A stretch of DNA of 64,000 bases from Bacteroidales bacterium UBA6428 (GTDB taxonomy: Bacteria; Bacteroidota; Bacteroidia; Bacteroidales; UBA932), in NCBI GenBank assembly GCA_002437305.1, contig DJOW01000047.1:16339-80338 (forward strand). The letters run 5' to 3'. Made by a program: the position numbers and the translations under genes. Positions 34,300-42,477 of the stretch are shown in pieces (positions within the stretch are counted from its first letter, which is position 1; the number at the start of each line of letters is the position of its first letter). The notes below the pieces were generated by a model. The model was not told where the DNA came from and made no database searches. It was given only the letters and a program-made list of their open reading frames with translations.

Positions 34300-34395
34300 C
34301 GATTACATAGACGGTTTTTTCGATCACTCAAATCAGTTCCTGCGGCGACACACCAATTCCCGGCTGTGCCGTAAACCGCTTAAGCGAACGGCCGC

Positions 34396-35520
34396 CTAAC
34401 GATTTTTATACATGTCGTCATAGTAACGGAGATATTCACCGCTTGTGACACTGTCCAGCCATTCTCCGTTGTCCAGATACCACCGGACAGTCTTCTCAAT
34501 CCCTTCCTCGAACCGGAGGCTCGGCTCCCAGCCAAGCTCAGCCTTCAATTTGGAAGAATCGATCGCATAGCGCATGTCATGCCCCTTACGGTCAGCCACA
34601 AACGTGATCAGGTCATCATCAGCACACTCGGCGCGGCCTAACTGGCGGTCAACTGTCCTGACAAGAACCTTGACGAGGTCTATGTTCTTCCATTCGTTGA
34701 ATCCACCGATGTTGTAAGTCTCGGCCACTTTGCCCTTATGGAAGATCAGGTCGATGGCCCTCGCGTGATCCTCTACATAGAGCCAGTCACGCACATTTTC
34801 CCCCTTGCCGTAGACAGGAAGAGGGCGACGCTCGCGTATGTTATTGATGAACAAAGGAATCAACTTCTCAGGAAACTGGAAAGGACCGTAATTGTTGGAA
34901 CAGTTGGTAACTATGACAGGCATTCCGTAGGTGTCATGCCAGGCCCTGACGAAATGGTCGCTGGAAGCCTTGGACGCGGAATATGGACTGTGAGGCTGAT
35001 ACTTGCTTTCCTCGGTGAAAAAAGTGTCGCCGAACGGACCTCCACCACTCTCGTGTCCGGCAGGATCTCCTTCCGGAAGAGTTACCTTGAGAGCGCCATA
35101 GACCTCATCTGTGGAGATGTGGTAGAACAGCTTCCCCGACCAACCCTGGGGCTCCCAAAACTCGCGCGCGGCCTGAAGAAGCGTCAACGTTCCAAGGACA
35201 TTTGTCTTTGCGAATATGAATGGGTCCCTTATCGAACGGTCGACATGACTCTCGGCGGCAAGATGGATGATCCCATCAACAGAATGCCCACGGATCACTT
35301 TCCGCACCGCATCCAGATCGCAGATGTCAGCCTTGACAAAGATGTGGTTGGGCTTGTTTTCCAAGTCCCTCAGATTCGCCAGGTTGCCGGCGTAGGTAAG
35401 CTTGTCGAGATTGACGATCTTGTAGTCAGGGTACTTGTTGACCAAAAGCCTTGCCACATGGCTTCCTATGAAGCCGGCCCCGCCGGTTACAAGAATCGAT
35501 CGCCTATAGACCATATTCAT
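34396..35520 (-). CDS. rmlB: dTDP-glucose 4,6-dehydratase
   Basis: Second step of dTDP-L-rhamnose synthesis. The short-chain dehydrogenase fold has the NAD site TGGAGFIGSHV at residues 12-22. The catalytic region is STDEVYG, with TEESKYQPHSPYSASKASSD containing the YxxxK pair, and the family ending GWEPSLRFEEGIEKTVRWYL is visible in part (EEGIEKTVRWYL). The 374 residues are normal. It starts 9 bp after pdxA and is read away from the rmlDAC genes, which lie across rnhA on the other strand. Confidence 0.95.
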   Translation of the reverse strand: MNMVYRRSILVTGGAGFIGSHVARLLVNKYPDYKIVNLDKLTYAGNLANLRDLENKPNHIFVKADICDLDAVRKVIRGHSVDGIIHLAAESHVDRSIRDPFIFAKTNVLGTLTLLQAAREFWEPQGWSGKLFYHISTDEVYGALKVTLPEGDPAGHESGGGPFGDTFFTEESKYQPHSPYSASKASSDHFVRAWHDTYGMPVIVTNCSNNYGPFQFPEKLIPLFINNIRERRPLPVYGKGENVRDWLYVEDHARAIDLIFHKGKVAETYNIGGFNEWKNIDLVKVLVRTVDRQLGRAECADDDLITFVADRKGHDMRYAIDSSKLKAELGWEPSLRFEEGIEKTVRWYLDNGEWLDSVTSGEYLRYYDDMYKNR

Positions 35521-35529
35521 TCAGATTCA

Positions 35530-36579
35530 TCAATTATTTTGTTTCATCTTTCCCGCATGGAGATCATCATACTCGGTTCTCTTCCGGTAAATGTCAATCG
35601 CCGTGTAGATTGACGACATCATTGACTGAGGATCAGCCTCATCGCGCCCGGCCATCTCATAGGCTGTCCCATGGTCCGGAGAAGTCCTGACGATCGGAAG
35701 CCCCGCCGTAAAGTTAACCCCATCCTCAAAGGCCAGAGCCTTGAATGGAGCCAGGCCCTGGTCGTGGTACATCGCCAGTGTGGCATCAAACTTCGCGTAG
35801 TGTCCCAATCCGAAGAATCCGTCAGGAGAATATGGCCCGAAGGCCAGAAGCCCCTCTTCGTTGGCGGCCTTGACTGCCGGAAGTATGATCCTTTCCTCCT
35901 CGTCGCCGAGCAGGCCTCCGTCACCGCAGTGCGGATTGAGTCCCAGGACCGCGACCTTGGGCTCGATGATGCCGAAGTCCCTCTTGAGGGACGCTGTCAT
36001 CAACCTCAACTTGTTCACGATCTTCTCCTGTGAGATTGACGATGGAACATCCTTTAAAGGAATATGCCCGGTCACGACGCTGATCCTCAACTGATCGGAG
36101 ACCATGAACATCAGCACGTCGTCCACTCCGAACTCTTTCTGGAGATACTCGGTGTGGCCGGTGTTGCCGAAGCCCTCGGCCACCATCGCCTTCTTGTTGA
36201 TCGGCGCGGTCACCAGCACATCGATGTCGCCGTTCTTTATGTCCTCGACAGCGCACTCCAAAGACCTGATCGCGGATTTGGCCGACTCCGGCGTCGACTG
36301 CCCCGGCTCAACGAACACGTTGTCCGGAAGGCAGTTGACAATGTTGATCTTCTTCGGCTTGGCATCCTTGGCGCTCTGGATGACATAAGTGTCCATCTGG
36401 TCAAGATTGTGTATGAGTTTTCTGTAAAACCCGAAAATCTTAGAAGAGCCATAGATCACAGGAGTGAACGACTCTAAGATCCTTGCGTCAGCCAATGACT
36501 TGATGATCACTTCGTAACCGATTCCGTTGCCGTCGCCTTGGGTTATTCCGACAATCGGTTTTCTGTTATTTCTTTCCAT
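35530..36579 (-). CDS. pdxA: 4-hydroxythreonine-4-phosphate dehydrogenase
   Basis: NAD-dependent, metal-requiring dehydrogenase of pyridoxal phosphate synthesis. The motifs GITQGDGNGIGYEVI, VTAPINKKAM, TGHTEYLQKEF, ALNPHCGDGG (seen as VLGLNPHCGDGG), MYHDQGLAPFKALAF and VRTSPDHGTAYEMAG all match PdxA, including the metal-binding histidines. The 349 residues are usual. Its promoter and a leader hairpin lie upstream, and rmlB follows in the same direction. Pairing of pdxA with rmlB has no obvious pathway logic. Confidence 0.95.
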   Translation of the reverse strand: MERNNRKPIVGITQGDGNGIGYEVIIKSLADARILESFTPVIYGSSKIFGFYRKLIHNLDQMDTYVIQSAKDAKPKKINIVNCLPDNVFVEPGQSTPESAKSAIRSLECAVEDIKNGDIDVLVTAPINKKAMVAEGFGNTGHTEYLQKEFGVDDVLMFMVSDQLRISVVTGHIPLKDVPSSISQEKIVNKLRLMTASLKRDFGIIEPKVAVLGLNPHCGDGGLLGDEEERIILPAVKAANEEGLLAFGPYSPDGFFGLGHYAKFDATLAMYHDQGLAPFKALAFEDGVNFTAGLPIVRTSPDHGTAYEMAGRDEADPQSMMSSIYTAIDIYRKRTEYDDLHAGKMKQNN

Positions 36580-36604
36580 AATGTCCAGTTATTTGATGTC
36601 AGTT

Positions 36605-36624
36605 CCGGCCATTTCAACGGCCGG
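36605..36624 (-). promoter_or_regulatory. Perfect hairpin in the pdxA leader
   Basis: CCGGCC (36605-36610) and GGCCGG (36619-36624) with an 8-base loop, located between the TAAATTTG element and the pdxA start. It could stabilise the leader or take part in control; no T run follows, so it is not a normal terminator. Confidence 0.4.
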
Positions 36625-36642
36625 CGAAAACATATTCATCCG

Positions 36643-36650
36643 CAAATTTA
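36643..36650 (-). promoter_or_regulatory. Promoter -7 element TAAATTTG for pdxA-rmlB
   Basis: TAnnTTTG match on the minus strand, 64 bases before the pdxA ATG. Confidence 0.65.
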
Positions 36651-36700
36651 GGAAAATGAAAGGAATAAGCCGCTTTTTTTAGTTCAGCAGAAGGTGATTT

Positions 36701-37225
36701 TCAACTGAAATCAATGATTCCGGCCTCCGAAGCGGCGTCTGCCTCAAATCCCTCGTCTACAGGAAGCGCCTTTCCGGCAGCGGCGGCCTCGGCTCCGGCA
36801 GCCACCGCAAGCCGGTCGCACCTTTCATTCTCCGGATGTCCGTTGTGCCCTTTAAGCCAATGGAACGCGACCCTGTGCATCCGGTAAACATTCAGAAAAC
36901 GCATCCACAGATCCGGATTCTTAACTTTCTTCCATCCCTTCCTTTCCCAGTTCAAAAGCCAACCCTCATTGACGGCCTTCACGATGTACGAGGAATCGCT
37001 GTACACATCAACCTCGGCGTTACGCCATTTTATGGCCTCAAGCCCTTTGATCACAGCCATCAACTCCATCCGGTTGTTTGTCGTCTTGACGAACCCCCCG
37101 CTCAACTCCTTCACATGTCCCGCGCACTTCAGCACCACTCCGTACCCTCCCGGCCCGGGGTTCCCGCTTGAAGCCCCGTCCGTGTAAAGGAATATCCTCG
37201 GTCTAGTCGTTGATTTCTCTTCCAT
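36701..37225 (-). CDS. rnhA: Ribonuclease HI
   Basis: Cuts RNA in RNA-DNA hybrids. The catalytic acids are in place: Asp in YTDGASSGNPG, Glu in NNRMELMAVI, Asp in YSDSSYIVKAV and Asp in NERCDRLAV, with the active-site loop HWLKGHNGHPENE. It has 174 residues from the ATG at 37225. About 20 to 30 residues extend beyond the usual end as an alanine- and acid-rich tail (AAAAGKALPVDEGFEAD). A TAACTTTG element lies only 5 bases before this ATG, so the mRNA may have almost no leader. An upstream in-frame ATG would sit inside that promoter. Confidence 0.94.
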   Translation of the reverse strand: MEEKSTTRPRIFLYTDGASSGNPGPGGYGVVLKCAGHVKELSGGFVKTTNNRMELMAVIKGLEAIKWRNAEVDVYSDSSYIVKAVNEGWLLNWERKGWKKVKNPDLWMRFLNVYRMHRVAFHWLKGHNGHPENERCDRLAVAAGAEAAAAGKALPVDEGFEADAASEAGIIDFS

Positions 37226-37230
37226 GACCG

Positions 37231-37238
37231 CAAAGTTA
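37231..37238 (-). promoter_or_regulatory. Promoter -7 element TAACTTTG for rnhA, leaderless spacing
   Basis: TAnnTTTG match on the minus strand with only 5 bases between its G and the rnhA ATG. Transcription should start at or next to the initiation codon. Confidence 0.6.
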
Positions 37239-37354
37239 ACCATCATCCCGGAATATTCAAGCGGCAGGGCGCGCCACTTTTCCCGTTTCGTCCATCATAA
37301 TTCCCGCTCGCCGGTTTTCTCTGATCTTTATTTTGTTCAAGCGAGATTTCTGAC

Positions 37355-37362
37355 TAAATTTG
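37355..37362 (+). promoter_or_regulatory. Promoter -7 element TAAATTTG for rmlDAC
   Basis: TAnnTTTG match 38 bases before the rmlD ATG at 37401. Confidence 0.65.
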
Positions 37363-37400
37363 TAGACAGCGGGCAAAAAAAGCCACGCCGCGATTTCATC

Positions 37401-38282
37401 ATGAACATTCTTGTGACCGGAGCGAACGGCCAACTGGGGACCGAACTCCGAAACGCCACGGCCGGAAGCCGCGACAACTACATATTCTCTGATGTCACCA
37501 TGCCGCCGGACGTCCCGACACTCTACCTTGACATCACTGACATCCATGCGGTCAGAACCGCCTGCGGGTCAGAAAGAATAGACGTGATAGTCAACTGCGC
37601 CGCCTACACCAACGTTGACAAGGCCGAGGAGGAACGGACTTTGGCGATGTCTCTGAATTGCGCGGCCGCGGCCAATCTGGCCAAAGTGGCGGCGGAAAGG
37701 GACGCCACCCTCATCCACATCTCAACAGACTACGTCTTCCGCGGGGATATCCCCGCTCCATGCAAGGAGGATCGGCCGACAGATCCGACGGGGGCCTACG
37801 GATCCACAAAACTGGCCGGAGAAAAAGAGATTGAGAACTCAGGATGCAGGAGCATGATCATCAGGACCGCATGGCTCTATTCTCCTTACGGAAAGAACTT
37901 CGTGAAGACGATGCTCCGGCTCACTGAGGAAAGGGACACGCTGAAGGTCGTCTTCGACCAGATCGGAACCCCCACATACGCCCGTGACCTTGCCGCATTT
38001 ATTGTCGGAATCATCGAGAGCGGACAACTTGGGAAGACCGGAATATACCACTTCTCCAACGAGGGTGCCATCTCATGGTTTGATTTCGCCATGGCGATCA
38101 GCGAGATAGGCGGAACCAGCTGCGACATACAGCCCTGCCGCACCGAGGAATATCCTTCAAAAGCGGAAAGGCCGCGGTTCTCGGTTCTTGACAAGACGAA
38201 AGCAAAGCAGACCTTCGGGATCCGGATTCCCTACTGGAGGGATTCTTTGGAAGACTGCATCAAAAGAATGAAACAACACTGA
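37401..38282 (+). CDS. rmlD: dTDP-4-dehydrorhamnose reductase
   Basis: Final NADPH-dependent step of dTDP-L-rhamnose synthesis. The nucleotide site is MNILVTGANGQLG, with VNCAAYTNVDKAEEE, the catalytic STDYVF and the YGSTKLAGEKE pair (YxxxK), and WLYSPYGKNFVKTM. It has 293 residues. The ATG at 37401 begins the Rossmann fold exactly; the open frame upstream covers the promoter. First gene of rmlDAC; rmlA begins 2 bp after its stop. Confidence 0.95.
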   Translation: MNILVTGANGQLGTELRNATAGSRDNYIFSDVTMPPDVPTLYLDITDIHAVRTACGSERIDVIVNCAAYTNVDKAEEERTLAMSLNCAAAANLAKVAAERDATLIHISTDYVFRGDIPAPCKEDRPTDPTGAYGSTKLAGEKEIENSGCRSMIIRTAWLYSPYGKNFVKTMLRLTEERDTLKVVFDQIGTPTYARDLAAFIVGIIESGQLGKTGIYHFSNEGAISWFDFAMAISEIGGTSCDIQPCRTEEYPSKAERPRFSVLDKTKAKQTFGIRIPYWRDSLEDCIKRMKQH

Positions 38283-38284
38283 AT

Positions 38285-39178
38285 ATGCCCATGAGAGGAA
38301 TCGTACTCGCCGGAGGAAGCGGCACACGCCTCTATCCGATCACCAAGGGTGTCAGCAAACAGCTGTTGCCTGTCTATGACAAGCCTATGGTCTACTACCC
38401 GATCTCGGTGCTGATGACAGCGGGAATCAGGGACATACTCATCATCTCCACGCCCACAGACATGCCCGGATTTCAAAGGCTTCTCGGAGACGGAAGAGAT
38501 TTCGGAGTGAATTTTGAATATGCCGTGCAACCCTCCCCGGACGGCCTTGCGCAGGCGTTCGTCATCGGCAAGGACTTCATAGGAGGCGACGGCGTCTGTC
38601 TCGTGCTGGGAGACAACATATTCCAAGGCACAGGCTTCGGGAAGCAGCTCAGGGAGGCCGTCCGCACTGTCAACGAGGAAGGCAAGGCCACGGTTTTCGG
38701 CTATCAGGTAAGCGACCCCGAGCGCTACGGGGTGGCGGAGTTTGACCCTGACGGCAACTGTCTCAGCATCGAGGAGAAGCCGGCCGAGCCAAAAAGCGAC
38801 TATGCCGTGACAGGCCTGTACTTCTACCCGAACGAGGTAGTGGAAATCGCGCACAGGATCAAGCCGTCCTCAAGAGGCGAGTTGGAGATAACCACAGTGA
38901 ATCAGGAATTCCTGTCCAAAGGCAGGCTTAAGGTCCAGAGACTTGGACGCGGATTCGCTTGGCTGGACACCGGAACGCATGAATCGCTCGCCGAGGCCTC
39001 GACCTACATCGAGGTCATCGAGAAACGTCAGGGACTTAAGATCGCCTGCCTGGAGGAAATCGCCTACAGAATGGGCTGGATCTCTGCCGAGAAGCTTCGC
39101 GGACTTGCCAGGCCGATGATCAAGAACCAGTACGGGAAGTATCTTCTGAAGATCGCGGAGGAACAGGGACGCGAGTAA
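38285..39178 (+). CDS. rmlA: Glucose-1-phosphate thymidylyltransferase
   Basis: First step of dTDP-L-rhamnose synthesis, making dTDP-glucose. The N-terminal nucleotidyl-transfer motif GIVLAGGSGTRLYPIT is followed by VSKQLLPVYDKPMVYYP, LVLGDNIFQG, EEKPAEPKSDYAVTGLYFY and FAWLDTGTHESL. The 297 residues match the long family members. The start may be the ATG at 38285 or the one two codons later. The sequence before the start reads ctgaatATG, one of the GAATATG start contexts. Confidence 0.96.
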   Translation: MPMRGIVLAGGSGTRLYPITKGVSKQLLPVYDKPMVYYPISVLMTAGIRDILIISTPTDMPGFQRLLGDGRDFGVNFEYAVQPSPDGLAQAFVIGKDFIGGDGVCLVLGDNIFQGTGFGKQLREAVRTVNEEGKATVFGYQVSDPERYGVAEFDPDGNCLSIEEKPAEPKSDYAVTGLYFYPNEVVEIAHRIKPSSRGELEITTVNQEFLSKGRLKVQRLGRGFAWLDTGTHESLAEASTYIEVIEKRQGLKIACLEEIAYRMGWISAEKLRGLARPMIKNQYGKYLLKIAEEQGRE

Positions 39179-39213
39179 ATGGCAATGAATAACATACCAT
39201 CCGCAAAGACAGC

Positions 39214-39774
39214 ATGATCATCACAACGACAGAAATCGAAGGTGTCCTCATAATTGAGCCAAGGCTATTCCAGGACGACAGAGGGTACTTCTTTGAGTCA
39301 TTCAATCAGAGGGACTTTGAAGAGACGGCAGGTCCCGTGACTTTTGTGCAGGACAATGAGAGCAAGTCTTGCTACGGGGTCGTCAGAGGACTGCATTTGC
39401 AGAAAGGAGAGCACGCGCAATGCAAACTTGTCAGGGTTGTGAAAGGGAAGGTTCTGGATGTGGCCGTGGACTTGAGGCCCGGGTCCAAGACATTCGGGAA
39501 ACACCTCGGCGTCGAACTTTCTGAAGAGAACCACAGGCAACTCTTCATTCCTCGTGGTTTCGCCCACGGTTTCAGCGTGCTCAGCGAGGAGGTTATCTTC
39601 CAGTACAAATGCGACAATTACTATTGTCCCGAATCAGAGGGGGCGATCGCATGGGACGACCCTGATCTTGCCATTGACTGGAAGGTCCCCGCGGACAGGA
39701 TCATCCTTTCTGAAAAAGACAGACACCACCAAAATTTCAAAAGCTTCATGAACGGCATTTCCGGACGGGGATAA
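39214..39774 (+). CDS. rmlC: dTDP-4-dehydrorhamnose 3,5-epimerase
   Basis: Third step of dTDP-L-rhamnose synthesis, a cupin epimerase. Visible are EPRLFQDDRGYFFESFNQ, FVQDNESKSCYGVVRGLHLQ with the catalytic His, VVKGKVLDVAVDLR, LFIPRGFAHGFSVLSEE and YYCPESEGAIAWDDPDLAIDW, which carries the conserved Tyr and Asp. The 186 residues are normal. It follows rmlA by 35 bp and converges on recG. Confidence 0.96.
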   Translation: MIITTTEIEGVLIIEPRLFQDDRGYFFESFNQRDFEETAGPVTFVQDNESKSCYGVVRGLHLQKGEHAQCKLVRVVKGKVLDVAVDLRPGSKTFGKHLGVELSEENHRQLFIPRGFAHGFSVLSEEVIFQYKCDNYYCPESEGAIAWDDPDLAIDWKVPADRIILSEKDRHHQNFKSFMNGISGRG

Positions 39775-39785
39775 GGAGTTCATGC

Positions 39786-41888
39786 CTATGAGATCTTGCT
39801 GTAATCCTTGATGTTGTACTTGTCCTTCCTCAACTCCCGCGCAAGGAGCTCGTTAACGGGAAGCTCAAGTGTCTGATCGTGAGCCAGCACATGCTCGGCA
39901 TAGCTTCTCGCATCGGCAAGCAAAGCCCCGTCGTGAGCGAGCGAGGCAATGTTAAGCTCTACGGGAAGTCCGCTCTGCTGGGTTCCTTCAAGATCTCCGG
40001 GCCCGCGCATTTTCATGTCTTCCTCGGCAAGGTCGAATCCGTTTTCCGTCGCGCACATGAGCTCAAGTCTCTTGCGAGACTCCTTGCTGACCTTGTTGCC
40101 ATGCATCAGCACACAGTAAGACTTCTCACATCCCCGGCCTACCCGGCCCCTGAGCTGGTGCAGTTGCGCGAGACCGAACCGCTCGGCACTCTCGATCACC
40201 ATCACGGAGGCATTCGGGACATCCACACCGACCTCGATCACGGTTGTGGACACAAGTATATCCGCTCTTCCCGCCGCGAAAGCGTCCATATTGAACCGCT
40301 TCACCTCGCTGGTCTGTCGTCCGTGAACTATGGCAACCTTGTACGGCGGGAAAGGGAACTTGGAGACAATGTTCTCATAGCCAGCCTCAAGATTTTGATA
40401 ATCCACCTTTTCGCTTTCGAATATCAAAGGATAGACAACAAACACCTGACGTCCGGCCGCTATCTCTTTCTTCATGAAATTGTAGAGTTGCGGACGCTTG
40501 CCCTCACCGATCAACATTGTCTGGACAGGCTTTCGGCCCGGGGGCATCTCATCGATGACCGAGACATCAAGGTCGCCGTAGAATGTCATTGCCAGCGTGC
40601 GGGGGATAGGTGTGGCAGTCATGACAAGGACATGCGGAGGCACGCCCGAGGCACCTTTTGACCAAAGCCGTGATCTCTGATCCACACCGAAACGATGCTG
40701 CTCGTCAATTATGGCCAGGCCGAGATTCCTGAACACAACCTGGTCCTCCAACAAGGCATGCGTACCGATTATGATTCCGACAGATCCGTCAGCCAGGCCC
40801 TCCAGAATCGGTCTGCGGGCAGCCTTACCGGTTGAACCGATCAACAGCTCGCAACGGACTCCGGTGGGAGCCAAGTACTTGGAGATGTTGGCGTAGTGCT
40901 GCTGCGCAAGGACCTCTGTAGGAGCCATGATGCAGGCCTGGAACCCATTCCCGACCGCAATCAAAGCCGAGAGCACCGCGACCATCGTCTTTCCCGAGCC
41001 CACATCTCCCTGAAGCAGACGATTCATCTGATGTCCGCTCATCATGTCAGAGCGGATCTCCTTGACCACCCGTTTCTGCGCACCGGTAAGTTCATAAGGC
41101 AAGGCGCCATAGCATGCGTTGAAAGCGGCGCCTACCTTAGGCATCGGAATGCCGACGGCCGAGCGGCTCCTGACATATCTGTGCCTTAGCAAGGACAATT
41201 GCAACAAAAAAAGCTCCTCCCATTTAAGGCGATGCCTTGACTTATCAAGGGCGGTCTGATCAGAAGGGAAATGAACATTGCGGATCGCGTACCTCAACGG
41301 GACAAGTCCCTTCTCCCTGAGGACATACTCTGGAAGCGTCTCCTCCACATCCCCGATCGCAAGATCGATCGCTTCGGCCACAAGCCTGCTCATCACCTTG
41401 CCGGTCACGCCGCCGTTACGCAGCCTGTCTGTTGAGTTGTAGACCCCCGTCAACACTCCGGAGAAACTGGTTGTCCCCGGGGAAGGAGGATTGTCGATCT
41501 CCGGATGCACGATGTTGAAACGGCCGTTGAACTGGCTGGGCTTGCCGAAAAACAAGAACTCAGAACCTGGCCTGAGCCGCTCGGCGGTGTAATTGATTCC
41601 TCGGAAAAAAACCATTTCCATCATCCCGCTCTGGTCCTTCACCATGACGCTCAGTTTCTTGCCGGTCATCTGCACGCTGACCACCTGGGCGAGTATCTGG
41701 ACGTACGCGCTTGTGGATTGGATGTCTGAGATCCTTTGAATCGAACTGCGGTCGATGTAGCGGAACGGGAAGGTGCGGAGAAGATCACCGACAGTCGCGA
41801 CATTCAGTTCACTGCGAAGAAGCGATGCTCTCTTGGGACCCACTCCCGGCAGGAACTGCACCTCTGTGTCCAACTTGTTCTTGGCCAT
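39786..41888 (-). CDS. recG: ATP-dependent DNA helicase RecG
   Basis: Branch-migrating helicase that remodels stalled forks and Holliday junctions. The N-terminal wedge OB domain spans about residues 60-160 (RYIDRS...YVQILAQVVSVQ). The helicase core has Walker A LLQGDVGSGKTMVA at about 290-303, DEQH (IIDEQHRFGVDQR) at about 395, TATPIPRTLAM, and the RecG C-terminal marks QLRGRVGRG and RGPGDLEGTQQSG. The 700 residues are full length. It sits upstream of nothing on the same operon that I can define; rmlC ends 11 bp from its stop on the other strand. Confidence 0.96.
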   Translation of the reverse strand: MAKNKLDTEVQFLPGVGPKRASLLRSELNVATVGDLLRTFPFRYIDRSSIQRISDIQSTSAYVQILAQVVSVQMTGKKLSVMVKDQSGMMEMVFFRGINYTAERLRPGSEFLFFGKPSQFNGRFNIVHPEIDNPPSPGTTSFSGVLTGVYNSTDRLRNGGVTGKVMSRLVAEAIDLAIGDVEETLPEYVLREKGLVPLRYAIRNVHFPSDQTALDKSRHRLKWEELFLLQLSLLRHRYVRSRSAVGIPMPKVGAAFNACYGALPYELTGAQKRVVKEIRSDMMSGHQMNRLLQGDVGSGKTMVAVLSALIAVGNGFQACIMAPTEVLAQQHYANISKYLAPTGVRCELLIGSTGKAARRPILEGLADGSVGIIIGTHALLEDQVVFRNLGLAIIDEQHRFGVDQRSRLWSKGASGVPPHVLVMTATPIPRTLAMTFYGDLDVSVIDEMPPGRKPVQTMLIGEGKRPQLYNFMKKEIAAGRQVFVVYPLIFESEKVDYQNLEAGYENIVSKFPFPPYKVAIVHGRQTSEVKRFNMDAFAAGRADILVSTTVIEVGVDVPNASVMVIESAERFGLAQLHQLRGRVGRGCEKSYCVLMHGNKVSKESRKRLELMCATENGFDLAEEDMKMRGPGDLEGTQQSGLPVELNIASLAHDGALLADARSYAEHVLAHDQTLELPVNELLARELRKDKYNIKDYSKIS

Positions 41889-41909
41889 GGCTCAAAATCT
41901 TAGGGGACA

Positions 41910-42350
41910 TCACCTCCTCTGGAGGACGGCATCGAAAGAGACCACGTAGGAACCACCGAAATGTCCGGCAGCCATCTCTGTGCGAATCAGCTTGACCTCC
42001 TTGGAGACAGACTCGAAATCACCGCCGTTCGCGCTTCCATCGATGTCAGAGAACGACATCCGGAATTTGTCAACACGCGGAATCGCCATGAATTTGGAAT
42101 ATTCTCCTTCCTTATTTGTGTAAAGTGTGTCCGCACGGTAGATGACGTCAGTGTTGTAGTCCGCGATCACGCGGATCCCGTTTACCGGATTCCCGTCCTT
42201 GTCGGTGACTTTCCCCATGATCTGATAATTGGCCACCGGCCGCTCCTGATCCGCCGCCTCGAAACCGTCCTCGGGAGTCTCAACCATGCAGGACGAAAAG
42301 GACGAAGCCGCGACAAGCGACAACGCCAGCATCCTTACGAGCTTATTCAT
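41910..42350 (-). CDS. Small lipoprotein resembling radical SAM-associated lipoproteins
   Basis: A 146-residue lipoprotein: MNKLVRMLALSLVAASSFSSC, with the lipobox cysteine at about residue 21. The body is a carboxypeptidase-regulatory-like beta sandwich: YQIMGKVTDKDGNPVNGIRVIADYN, NKEGEYSKF, RMSFSDIDGSANGGDFESVS and KEVKLIRTEM (several runs quoted in part). The pattern of a GKV...DxxGxP...IxV fold with a later F(S/T)DIDG.NGG(D/E)F resembles the lipoproteins found beside a radical SAM maturase in Bacteroidota. No such maturase is adjacent here. The assignment is from memory of the pattern and is moderate. Confidence 0.65.
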   Translation of the reverse strand: MNKLVRMLALSLVAASSFSSCMVETPEDGFEAADQERPVANYQIMGKVTDKDGNPVNGIRVIADYNTDVIYRADTLYTNKEGEYSKFMAIPRVDKFRMSFSDIDGSANGGDFESVSKEVKLIRTEMAAGHFGGSYVVSFDAVLQRR

Positions 42351-42446
42351 GCCTATCCTCATCATTTCCATTCACAAATCTAATCACTAAATTCCGAAAA
42401 TCAATTTCCTTGCCTTGATTAATTGAATAAATCAAGTTTTGTTTGC

Positions 42447-42454
42447 TATCTTTG
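42447..42454 (+). promoter_or_regulatory. Promoter -7 element TATCTTTG for the WYL regulator operon
   Basis: TAnnTTTG match 23 bases before the ATG at 42478. Confidence 0.7.
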
Positions 42455-42477
42455 ACACGCATTTTTTCCACAGATCC

